Shown piece after piece: positions 33,500 to 43,449 of a stretch of 64,000 nt of DNA. A model generated the notes under the pieces. It was not told the DNA's origin and made no database searches. It saw only the letters and a list, made by a program, of their open reading frames with translations. The translations under genes and the position numbers were made by a program. The stretch's first letter is position 1. Every line of letters starts with the position of its first letter. Origin of the DNA: Siphonodentalium dalli (Eukaryota > Mollusca > Scaphopoda > Gadilida > Siphonodentaliidae); assembly GCA_032622095.1 (NCBI GenBank), contig CP136068.1:185585960-185649959 (forward strand), written 5' to 3'.

Positions 33500-34192
33500 T
33501 CCGCACGAAAACATCCGGAGCGTACCATGAACATAACACGAATGATAACAGATCCGCACGAAAACATCCGGTGCGCACCATGAACATAACACGAATGATA
33601 ACAGATCCGCACGAAAACATCCGGTGCGCACCATGAACATAACACGAATGATAACAGATCCGCACGAAAACATCCGGTGCGCACCATGAACATAACACGA
33701 ATGATAACAGATCCGCACGAAAACATCCGGTGCGCACCATGAACATAACACGAATGATAACAGATCCGCACGAAAACATCCGGTGCGCACCATGAACATA
33801 ACACGAATGATAACAGATCCGCACGAAAACATCCGGTGCGCACCATGAACATAACACGAATGATAACAGATCCGCACGAAAACATCCGGTGCGCACCATG
33901 AACATAACACGAATGATAACAGATCCGCACGAAAACATCCGGTGCGTACCATGAACATAACACGAATGATAACAAATCCGCACGAAAACATCCGGTGCGT
34001 ACCATGAACATAACACGAATGATAACAGATCCGCACGAAAACATCCGGTGCGTACCATGAACATAACACACGAATGATAACAGATCCGCACGAAAACATC
34101 CGGTGCGTACCATGAACATAACACGAATGATAACAGATCCGCACGAAAACATCCGGTGCGTACCATGAACATAACACACGAATGATAACAGA
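33500..34192 (+). repeat. 53-bp minisatellite, about 13 copies
   Basis: The unit is CATAACACGAATGATAACAG ATCCGCACGAAAACATCCGG TGCGCACCATGAA; a 2-bp ACACAC insertion marks two late copies. The complement has no stop codon in any frame, so three overlapping 230-279-codon minus-strand frames arise. The unit length is not a multiple of three, so they are artefacts of composition. Confidence 0.95.
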
Positions 34193-34377
34193 TCAGCTAA
34201 GAGATTAAGCTGATTTACAGCAAATTACGATCCAATTAGACCACTTTATTATGCCTTTATAGACAAATAATATACCAAATCTTCAGTGTCAGCTGTATTT
34301 TATTCACAAAATAGTTAATTGCCATCCTAAAATCGGGATTAATAAAAATTATGCTCCTATAATTGTAGCACGGAAGA

Positions 34378-34733
34378 GCTAGACCACACTTAACACTTTA
34401 TAATACATACATTACATTGGAGAGACAGACCACACTTAACACTTTATAATACATACATTACATTGGAGAGATAGACAACACTTAACACTTTATAATACAT
34501 ACATGACATTGAAGAGATAGACCACACTTAACACTTTATAATACATACATTACATTGGAGAGATAGACCACACTTAACACTTTATAATACATACATTACA
34601 TTGAAGAGATAGACCACACTTAACACTTTATAATACATACATTACATTGGAGAGATAGACCACACTTAACACTTTATAATACATACATTACATTGAAGAG
34701 CTAGACCACACTTAACACTTTATAATACACACA
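34378..34733 (+). repeat. 46-bp minisatellite, about 8 copies
   Basis: The unit is AGACCACACTTAACACTTTA TAATACATACATTACATTGG AGAGAT. Confidence 0.95.
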
Positions 34734-34829
34734 TTTGTGACATTATTATAAGACAACTACACTTTCGCTTTGTTGTAGCTTTGTGCTACTATCCTGACAA
34801 TATATCCGTGTTCCCTACGTACGTTCAGA

Positions 34830-36060
34830 GTACGCCACTCTTAAAACTAAAGTGTTATATACAACACTTTCCAATATTTTGTACAGAGACAGCAATTTTA
34901 CGAACAGCAGCCAAACAAGTTTAAGATTAAGGTGTTGGAAATGAATTGTAACACTTTCGTGATTAAGTGTTGGGTAACCATTTGAATGTGTTGGGCTAAA
35001 CACTTAAAGTTGTTGGCGTAACACCTTTAAAATGTCACTGTTGAATCTGTCCAACACACCACAAGTGTCGAGCACTGAACTACTGGATTACTTGCTAGCA
35101 TCATATGTTTGTTCTTCTTCCACATATCCTACATGTGTCATGTCAGGGTGGAATCACCACCAATATTGATCAATTTTCATCTTGTTTTATCATTTGTAAT
35201 CGTGGCGTTTGGACCTTCAGTGCCACGTCAGTCATCACTCAGTGGAGCGAAGTTAAGGGGGAGTTCAAGTGAACGGGGATTTCCATGCAAATCTGCAGAG
35301 CAAACGTTACAGAGTTGCACATATTTCTGAGTATGACTTGATGTGGTATTGGAAACAACAGGTATTTATCTGGCGGGTCCGCTTGGTAAATTATAAATTT
35401 TTGCAATAAATATATTTTTGAGATTTTTTTTCTGGAAATACATCACTTGACATACATTTGAAAAATCAATATAAAATTCAAAAATAAATACACCAGCATT
35501 ATAATAGAACAAGTTCCAAGCGGACCCGCCAGATAAATACCTGTTGTTTTCAATACCACACCAAGTCATACTCAGAAGTATGTGCAACTCTGTAACTTTT
35601 GCTCCGCAGATGCAAATTGGTCAATATTGGTGGCGGTTGCACCCTGAGCAAGAGCCAAGACTCATACATGTGTAAGAGATAAAAACAAAAACATACCTTG
35701 CTAACATGTATAAGCCTGATAAATATTTAAAACAATGGCTGACAGTAATTTTTTTTACTCCGCATAGATAATTCCACAACGAGGCACCAATCAAATGGCG
35801 TCCCATTGAAATGTCATATACTAATTTGCATGTATGTGCAATTTCAAGTGTCCCATATCAACGCAGTGTCATTGCTAATCTTAAATGGTGGTATTCCGAT
35901 TTCAGAACTCTGCGAAGGTGTTACAATTGGAAAATCATGTGTAAGATGCAGCATCGTACGTTTTGGGAAGATGTAACACTTGTTTGGTGTATCAATTTTA
36001 ACACTTTAGTTTTGTTAGTGTTGGACTTTTGGCTATTATCGTTGTCATATGATATACAGT
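34830..36060. mobile_element. Foldback element with nested palindrome
   Basis: ACACTT/AAGTGTT-type words recur inverted at both edges (34840-35070 and 35960-36030). Nested arms 35140-35175 with 35612-35646, and 35277-35392 with 35514-35600 (CAGGTATTTATCTGGCGGGT and complement), give a long hairpin. Confidence 0.65.
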
Positions 36061-37535
36061 AAATATGTTTGGATAAAAATAATCCCTTAGCCATCAACTT
36101 ATTATCCCTTAGAACTAATTTTACCCGGAGTATACGAATATCATCTAGTCGCTTTCATTAGTCAACAGTCACTCGCTTATAGCGACAGTTCATAGTTTTA
36201 CATTTTGTTACATATTTTAATCGGATATTTAGTTATGTTTATCCCATATCGAGCGACAGTTCATAGTTTTACATGCTATTTTGTTACACATTTTATTCGG
36301 ATATTTAGATATATTTATATTATTTACACATGTATTAGGAATGCTTTTTGGATTCTATATAATATTTGACTGTTATATATTGTCTCATTACACAATAATG
36401 TTATTGACTGTACATCAGTCCTTCCCCGGAGATGGGAGCGATTGCTCTCGCAACCGTATGCACTCGCAATTTTTAATTCATGGTTGCTAAAATTCGCACC
36501 GTCCCTCTTACCAAAATGTTCATGGTCACTGTAATCTTTGATTCAATATAGGGCTATATGAAGGTATATTTAGAACCTTTCCCATCTCAGTTAAATTATG
36601 GGCGTGTCAAAATGAAACTGGACATGGGTATATCCCACAATGAATTTTTTTTTGGAGAAAACCCCAACTTATGATTATATCATGGGCACAATTACACCCG
36701 TCTTCTGAATTACGAGAGCAAATAAGTGCTCTCGCTGTATTTCCTCGTGGGAAGGACTGGTAAATATTTCCGATTAGATGTCAATCATATAAATGATGCA
36801 AGGTTTTGATTGTGGTGCATACGTGTATCTAAAGTGATAATGTGTTATAGATTAACCAATACAGGTAAGTAAAGGTCGAAAAGTTGGTGTTCATACGTTT
36901 AGTATGACACGGGTTAGCAACTTGCAACTGATGAAGATCTTATTGACATTTTTCTCTTTTTCTTCTTTGATGATCTCATTTATAAAATATAAATTTAGAC
37001 TTTTGGATTTCATTCATTGAGATATTTTGGTGCGTACGTTCAAAATTATTTTCCAAATTTGGTAAAACCGCTCCGGGCCACTGCTCTCCATCCTAAAATT
37101 ATGAAAAGTGAACGAGGAATCAGGTATCTGCACAAAATTGGGTCACTGTTTGTTATCCATACATTTGGTACCAACTTCACTTTGTGATTAAACGTATATG
37201 ACTAATTGGTTTCAGTCCGTTTTTCTTTCAGCTTATCCTAATTTGATTTATCAAAAAGCCTTCGGGCCGTCAGCCAGCATTTCATTTTGACTTTTTACTG
37301 TCATCCCGGGATGCTAGGTGTGATTTTCGCTAACCCTACATGATGTGTTACCTGGTCAGACACCCACTTACCTCTTATTGGTTACCCATAAAACAAAAAT
37401 AATGGCTTAAGCTTTCCATTACCGACTGAAATTGTCATGTGGATGTACAACGCTGTGACAAACAGTCATTAAATGAACTCGAGGCATTGAGTGCAATCTT
37501 TTTTGTATATAAGAATATATGCCTGGATTTTTTTG
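36061..37535 (+). other. Intronic sequence with an inverted-end element
   Basis: CAGTCCTTCCCCGG near 36417 and GGGAAGGACTGG near 36750 suggest a ~345-bp inverted-repeat element. A local duplication (CGACAGTTCATAGTTTTACAT) occurs at 36183 and 36252. No exon was found. Confidence 0.45.
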
Positions 37536-37993
37536 TTAAAGATACTCAATCCGATCAGAGGGTCCCCATATCATCAAGATACAAAAGAACAACATTTTTT
37601 CAAAATACGCTTTAGTTATCAAAATCGATTAATTGTAACAAAAATAATGCTAACCACTGTCAACTATGGTATCAAATTTCCCAAAACGTGTTATTTATCA
37701 ACATTTTGTTCAATAAAATATGGCCGTATTATCACTTGAGTATTCACGAAATTTGGCGTCTTACCACTTGATTTAGAGTTATCCATCTTCATCCGCAATT
37801 TTTTCCTAGACCCGAGACCTGTTTCTGGGTCACATATTATTACACATCTCGAGAAATAACAAACTTCAAAAATCTATATATGATCACTCTGAGCTTTGAT
37901 GGGTGGGTTCCTCGACTCGAATCAAATACCCCCCTCCCACGAAGCCAAAGAAATAGTAATTTAGGAGCGTCTGATCGGATTGAGTACCTTTAA
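37536..37993. mobile_element. TTAA-flanked MITE, family 'ACTCAATCCGAT', copy 2
   Basis: Left TTAAAGATACTCAATCCGAT and right ATCGGATTGAGTACCTTTAA. Its internal order is the reverse of 38166-38604. Confidence 0.8.
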
Positions 37994-38165
37994 AGATATT
38001 TTTGGTTATTGGGGCACAGCACTTAGTGCTGACTACATAAGCTGCCCCCGCTTCAGTACAAAACAACCGGTACTATATGGGGTATATACTACAAATAAAA
38101 CGGTAATTTATTTATTTTTATTATTTATTTATATTATGTCAACCGAATGAATTAGATTTCTGCAC

Positions 38166-38604
38166 TTAAAGGTACTCAATCCGAATTAACGCTCGCAAAT
38201 TACTATTTCCTTGGCTTCGGGGGTAAAGATATTTGATTTGAGTCGAGGAACCCACACTTCAAAACTCAGGGTGATCAAACATCGATGTTTGAAATCTATT
38301 ATTTTAATTTGAGGTGGCCCAGTAAACAGTCGACAAGAATATTCTTTGACCAAATTGCGGACGAAGATGGATAACTCTAAAATCAAGCGGCTTTTTGTAT
38401 CAGATGTTTGACAAACAGGCAAAATTTCTTTGAATAAAATGTTGACAAATAACAGGTTTTTGGCAATTTTATATTACAGTTGACTGTGGTTAGCATTATT
38501 TTTGGACAATTACTCGATTCTGATAACTGAAGGCATTTCAAAAGAATGCTATTGTTGGACTCTGATGATATGGGGACCATCGAATCGGATTGAGGTACCT
38601 TTAA
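38166..38604. mobile_element. TTAA-flanked MITE, family 'ACTCAATCCGAT', copy 3
   Basis: Left TTAAAGGTACTCAATCCGAA and right TCGGATTGAGGTACCTTTAA. It lies 140 bp upstream of the terminal SLC4 exon, close to where a branch point would be expected. Confidence 0.8.
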
Positions 38605-38744
38605 GAAAAGGCTACTGTGCTAACAGATCTACATATGAATACAGCGATAACTATTCATTTTAAAGCCATTCTCAGTATAGCAGGCTACGACTTCCTGCAA
38701 ATATTCACCTCCCGATTTTTATCAAAGTTCAATAATATTTTCAG

Positions 38745-38882
38745 TGGGGTCACCTGAATAGAGCTTTTGTTGGCAAAGACATCGAAGAAGAAGAAACGAA
38801 GGCTCCAGAAAAGTCAGAAAACGGACTCGGAAACGGAAAACCAGCTTTCTTTGTTGGATCAGAGGTTGATACTCACATGTAA
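38745..38882 (+). CDS. SLC4A-like: SLC4 transporter terminal coding exon, with stop
   Basis: The acceptor AATAATATTTTCAG ends at 38744. Read in phase 0, as the previous donor requires, it gives 45 codons and TAA at 38880-38882. The peptide begins WGHLNRAFVGKDIEEEETKA and ends FFVGSEVDTHM. The W-x-x-L start resembles the C-terminal W-K-x-L segment of NBCn1/NCBE tails, and the last residues T-H-M fit a class I PDZ ligand (S/T-x-hydrophobic), as do the ETSL termini of some vertebrate paralogues. A different frame from 38767 gives a longer Lys-rich ORF, but it does not fit the splice phase. The 15-kb intron before it makes this the least certain exon. Confidence 0.8.
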   Translation, partial: WGHLNRAFVGKDIEEEETKAPEKSENGLGNGKPAFFVGSEVDTHM

Positions 38883-39091
38883 ACTCCCTGTGAGTTATCA
38901 CACAATCGATCATAAAGTGGGGAATCTCACGAGAACAGCACGTGTCTTTGCGCCACTCTCATACGAACAGAGCTGCTCAGCAGACGACACTCGCCACTGA
39001 TTCGTGTCCATAGTTTCATCATAATTGTGTTGTCCATAGTCTCTTTTGTATACATTTTGCGGAGTTCTTTGTTTGTTTAAAATGGTTATAT
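38883..39091 (+). other. Probable 3' untranslated region of the SLC4 gene
   Basis: Sequence after the TAA stop with no other feature. No convincing AATAAA was found close by, so the transcript end is not placed. Confidence 0.45.
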
Positions 39092-39305
39092 TTAAAGGGT
39101 TATTAGACATTACATCTGGCCATTTATGCATGGGAACATCTCCTTTTATACTCAACATAATATATGCAACAAATGAATGAATTTGAGCCATGGATTAGTG
39201 CCAAATACACTCATGCGTTCTGTGCGATGCTAACAACGATGTAATTATAATGAAAATGAGTTTAGGACCTTACATTGTCTTATTTAGTGTACTGTCCCCC
39301 TTTAA
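39092..39305. mobile_element. TTAA-flanked element, family AAAGGGGTATTGTAC, truncated copy
   Basis: Left TTAAAGGGTTATTAGACATT and right GTGTACTGTCCCCCTTTAA. The interior (CATCTCCTTTTATACTCAAC, AACAAATGAATGAATTTGAG) matches 24452-24806. Confidence 0.7.
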
Positions 39306-39394
39306 AGTGTACACATTCCAGATATATGTGGACTATTTTGCTGCGGTGTTTCATACTGGACATTCACATTCATAAATGGTTCACTTAACATTGT

Positions 39395-39740
39395 TGAAGG
39401 GGTCACTCTCACCAAAAAAAGTGCTGAAGGGTACGCAGGTTTTGATGTGCTGAAGGGTACACAGGGTTTGATGTGCTGAAGGGTACACAGGTTTTGAAAT
39501 GTCGTTCAAATGATGTTTAGTTTTCGTATCTGCCATGATTTCTGTTAGAGAATAATTGTTTATGTTCTAATGAACATTATAATTAACTGAAAACAAACTG
39601 CTAATGGGCGCCAGACTTTCAGAAACACAGTTTAAGTAACGGTGTTTGTGCCGATCGCAAACCCTGTGTACCCTTCAGCACATGTTTAAACCCTGTGTAC
39701 CCTTCAGCACCTTTTTCGGTAAGAGTGACCCCTTCAGCCT
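39395..39740. repeat. Inverted repeat with GCTGAAGGGTACACAGG arms
   Basis: GGGGTCACTCTCACC near 39398 and GGTAAGAGTGACCCC near 39718 bracket two direct copies of the GTGCTGAAGGGTAC motif on the left and two inverted copies on the right. Confidence 0.75.
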
Positions 39741-40555
39741 TTGTATTGGTCTTAGATTGTAGACACCCACGATGCTAGAGGAAGTTACATGCATACAAAT
39801 CAAACTGATCAAATTTAGATGTTTTCTCAGACAAGGTGGATCAGGGGTATACAGGGGTATACAGGGGTATACAGGGGTATACATATAATGCACTAGTGTG
39901 ATTGTTTTTTTTATCGAAAGGACTTGTATACAATTTCAAAAAACATATTTATCGACTTCATGTTAACTTTTATCCTAAGATTACGTTTGTTTTTATATCG
40001 TGAAACTTTCTGATTAACTTTCCAGAGATGGTGTACGTTTTTAAAATGACTGAATATTATTTAAAGCCGAAAAACTTACACATTACTCAATTTTTCCTGA
40101 GATTTTATGACCACTGTCGACTGCAGAAAGTAAACGAGAATATAAATGTGGGCAATTTAAGAAATATGACCGTGGTTTGCTAATAGAAAAAATCGAACAA
40201 TATGTATATATATTTACACACTAAGTGTTGTCATCACTAAATCCAGCATTCTGATTGGTCGGCGCCCACGTGGCTAGTTGCAGTTATTTCTCGGTGAATG
40301 CGTAACGCCTCATAACACCAAGCTAATAACACCATCGATACGTCATTAGGTTTGGAAAGACGAACGCGTAATGCTTTGGGCGCATTTTGACTCGCGCAGG
40401 ATTGACTTAATACATCATCGGGTTTCAACATGAAGAGAAATTGTTCCTATTAACTTTTGCCAAGGGTGCTATTGGGTATTTTGGGCTGATCTTGTCACGA
40501 TACACTTTTCGATTTAAATATATTTACAAAAGCGGCTTTTTCGCTAAATGTATAT
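39741..40555 (+). other. Unannotated intergenic or 3' flank
   Basis: Four copies of GGGGTATACA lie at 39845-39884. Otherwise no feature is seen. Confidence 0.5.
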
Positions 40556-40556
40556 A

Positions 40557-40730
40557 AATATAAGGATTAACTGTCATGTGGACTATTTTTATGGAGATGT
40601 AACGGTGAGGTAAGTGGACATAACTTGTATGTAAAACCCTTCGGGTTTTACACAAGTTATGTCCACTTACCTCACCGTTACATCTCCATAAAAACAGTCC
40701 ACATGACAGTTAATCCTTATATATATAGCC
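40557..40730. repeat. Near-perfect 85-bp-arm palindrome
   Basis: Arms run from TATAAGGATTAACTGTCATG to its complement, meeting at AAAACCCTTCGGGTTTT near 40644. Only a few mismatches and a spacing change are seen between the arms. Confidence 0.85.
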
Positions 40731-42035
40731 CTTATAAATACAGAGACAATCTATTACTGAGGGTATACGTATTTCTTGAAATCACTGGGTAAATCTAGTC
40801 GGTTTGTAATCGCCATTAACAGTTCAATTGAAATTATGTTAATTGTATCATTAAAACTAAAAAGTTATCAATAAACTAGTAAACATTCAGGCCGTGAAAT
40901 AACAATGTGTCAGAACTTACAATCTCAAAACCTATTTTGAATATTTGAAATTGTATACAAACCTTATACAAATGTGAATGTGTTTTATATTTATATATAT
41001 ATATCTAGATATTTTATGATGTACATAAGTTATCACGTTATGACACCTTGGGGGGGGGGTGTTCCCATTTTATGCATCTCATTTCTTCTTTCAATTCATG
41101 TTTTTGTGCGAATGAATAGTATGTAAGACACTCGAGAGCAAGGATAGAAGCGAGAGGGAGGGAGCGAAAAATGGGAGAAAGAGGAGAGTATGGCTGTGTT
41201 TCTGTATGACCGGGTCAGCGTCTTGCCAGGGACGTATTTTCCAGAATATTCTATAAAGCGGGAAATTCATGCAGTAAAGATGTATTTTAATTCATGTCGA
41301 TTTTAACACAATTTTTAAGTTGAACAACTAAACTACTAAAATATAGAGCATCTGTTTTAGTTTAGGTATGCACAATTTCGAATTTCATTCCAACTAATTT
41401 ATAAACACTTTCGATATATTTCCCGGCTTCTCATTATAGCAACGACAACGCGTGTCATTCAGATGTGGCGAATAATAGGTGACATGGAATAGCTCTCTGC
41501 GTAATACTACCGCTCATGCATCAGGGAATGGCTAACCATTAGTCATCACTACCACCATGCACCAATGTATTCTGCATGATTACACCCATGGTAATTTCAG
41601 ACATAACTACAAACATGCATGTGAAAATAGGAAAATATCTTAAATTATAAAAGTACAATTATTCATAATACTTGTGTGTTGTACCTTTTTTTCGCTGACA
41701 TCAGTTTGAACAAAATTTGTGTTGGAATATCAGCAGCAGCGACCTCACCGTGCAATAGAGGTATCGATACCAGAGACCTTACCGTTCAATAGAGGTATCG
41801 ATACCAGAGACCTTACCGTTCAATAGAGGTATCAGCAGCAGCAGCGACCTCACCGTTCAATAAAGGTATCGATACCAGAGACCTTACCGTTCAATAGAGG
41901 TATCGATATCGCCTAATTTCGCCACACCTAGATACACAGCAATAGTATTCTCATATATGATTACCTTTTCAACATTGTTCTCTTGTATTCTTATTTTATA
42001 CGATAGATATTTATCACCCATAGAATTTACAGGCA
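40731..42035 (+). other. Flanking sequence with a short repeat
   Basis: A 34-bp repeat (GAGGTATCGATACCAGAGAC plus CTTACCGTTCAATA) occurs about five times at 41745-41907, two copies with a variant AGCAGCAGC core. A G10 homopolymer is at 41048. No gene seen. Confidence 0.55.
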
Positions 42036-42299
42036 TCAACCCTTTCATGACTGGAGCTTCCTGGAATTCTGTGAAAACCCTGTGCCAATGCATTCTCTTA
42101 TATATGTAAGTCTCCCATATGGGGCATCGCATATATACGAGAATGCAATGGCCTAACAATATTTATATTGACCTTGTAAGCCAGTGCATTCTCTTATATA
42201 TATGCGAGGCTCCGTATGGGAGAATCGCATATATAAGAGAATGCACTGGCACGGGATCTTCAATGCTGTACAGAATAACTCCCGTCACGAAAAGGTTAA
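42036..42299. mobile_element. MITE-like element CCCTTTCATGACTGG with two palindromes
   Basis: Left CAACCCTTTCATGACTGGAG and right CGTCACGAAAAGGTTAA are imperfect inverts; the left TTAA has become TCAA. Palindromes at about 42082-42152 and 42181-42251. Confidence 0.65.
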
Positions 42300-42699
42300 A
42301 ACGCACACACGAAGAATGTGCACGACCAACGATGACGTCACAGCTTCCAATGATCACGTGACCCACGATTGTCATAAACATTCCATATTTTGTTACTCAG
42401 ATATTTTGTCAAAGATTATGCAAAGATTTTCGTGAATAAAATGATAAACTTGAATCAGGTCTTATATTCTTTCTTTATCATACCCATGTTTCCATGGTAA
42501 CACGTCTTACAACGCTGCTGGGCTCTACTATTTTCTGTCGACTCATGGGCAGCCCAAGAGCAGACCCAAGCTGCACGCAGAGTTCATCTCCCTTCGCAGG
42601 ACATACCGCTGCCAGCACCTACACATTATGTGAAGAAATCACACATTTGTGCATTTTTCCGAGAAACTGAACTGCCCATATTCATTTGATTTAATTGTA

Positions 42700-43228
42700 A
42701 CTGACAAAACACTTCAATAAGAAATATTATATTTAATTAAGAAAATACACATGCCGGCAGCAGTCAGACATAGCGTAGCGAGTGGCCTGAACTCTGTTTT
42801 GCAGCTTGTAACATACCATTATCTGTATCTGTATCTGTAGATATTACAGTGCAGGAACCAATTCTGGTTGTAGACGCACTGGTCCAGGTGCTACCACGGC
42901 CGAGTGACTTTATAACCCTGTGGTGACTCCAGTAGCGTTCTTTAACGTGCACACACCGAGGCGTGTACACGGGTCAGTCATTAATGTCCGCGCCCGATCG
43001 GACAGCGTACTGCACCCACGACAACATACCTGGACAAGTGTTGTAATGGGGGGAAGTCGGCATTTTGCATTCGGATCTGTATTCAGTGATCTCGAATGAG
43101 ACTGTTCAGCCTAACAAACTTGGTATCTGACCGAGTTCTGATTTTTACCCTGACCAGGTTGTGAACCCCGGTCCGCTAGCACGAGAGAGCAGTACGCTAC
43201 CTCTCGGCTACCGACTTCCCTATGGAAA
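42700..43228 (-). mobile_element. Probable tRNA-derived SINE
   Basis: Read on the minus strand from about 43225, the sequence starts with an A-box-like TAGCCGAGAGGTAGCG and a B-box-like GGTTCACAACC about 40 bp further on. This fits a Pol III promoter head. The body includes TGCACGTTAAAGAACG, a motif seen in invertebrate SINEs, and ends near a short (CAGATA)n tract around 42830. No intact tRNA is present. Confidence 0.5.
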
Positions 43229-43449
43229 GCTCATGTTGTACACATGTTTGGCTGAATTCTAATCACTGTATATGACTGGAACTGTCTGCGACGCCTGATA
43301 ATGATAATGATAATGCAGTGATATAATTATACACATGGACTACTCACCGATTATACTATAAAACACAATTATTGTAATATGAGCGGGCCTTTAACTTATA
43401 TCGTAATACATCTGCTATGGGAGATCTAGACGCAAATTAAATTTCCCAG

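Larger units (their letters stand above)
687..38882 (+). other. SLC4A-like: SLC4-family bicarbonate transporter gene, 3' portion (12 exons, gene-level model)
   Basis: Twelve exons (687-861, 1705-1838, 2854-3463, 5970-6083, 9978-10145, 13954-14132, 16655-16727, 17941-18009, 19671-19847, 23650-23772, 38745-38882; listed separately, eleven here plus upstream exons outside the window) join with consistent phases at GT-AG junctions. Correction of the count: eleven exons are visible. They encode about 652 residues, covering the end of the cytosolic domain, the membrane domain and the C-terminal tail to a TAA stop. Family members are usually 1000-1200 residues, so roughly the N-terminal third lies upstream. 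The product would move HCO3-/CO3 2- with Na+ across the plasma membrane and control intracellular pH. Conserved family motifs appear in order: [63 protein letters not shown]. Intron size is driven mainly by repeats. Transport mode (electrogenic or Cl- coupled) cannot be read from this sequence. Confidence 0.93.

Noticed and set aside
33338-34179. Minus-strand protein genes of 230-279 residues
   Set aside because: All three frames are open across a 53-bp tandem repeat, which reflects composition, not coding.
38767-39000. Lys-rich 77-residue protein starting at an internal ATG
   Set aside because: It is a shifted frame of the terminal SLC4 exon; the splice phase and the upstream exon require the other frame.
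42764-42970. Minus-strand 68-residue ORF
   Set aside because: It falls in the probable SINE body and shows no protein domain.
43135-43225. Functional tRNA gene on the minus strand
   Set aside because: A- and B-box-like words are present but no complete cloverleaf or acceptor stem could be drawn.
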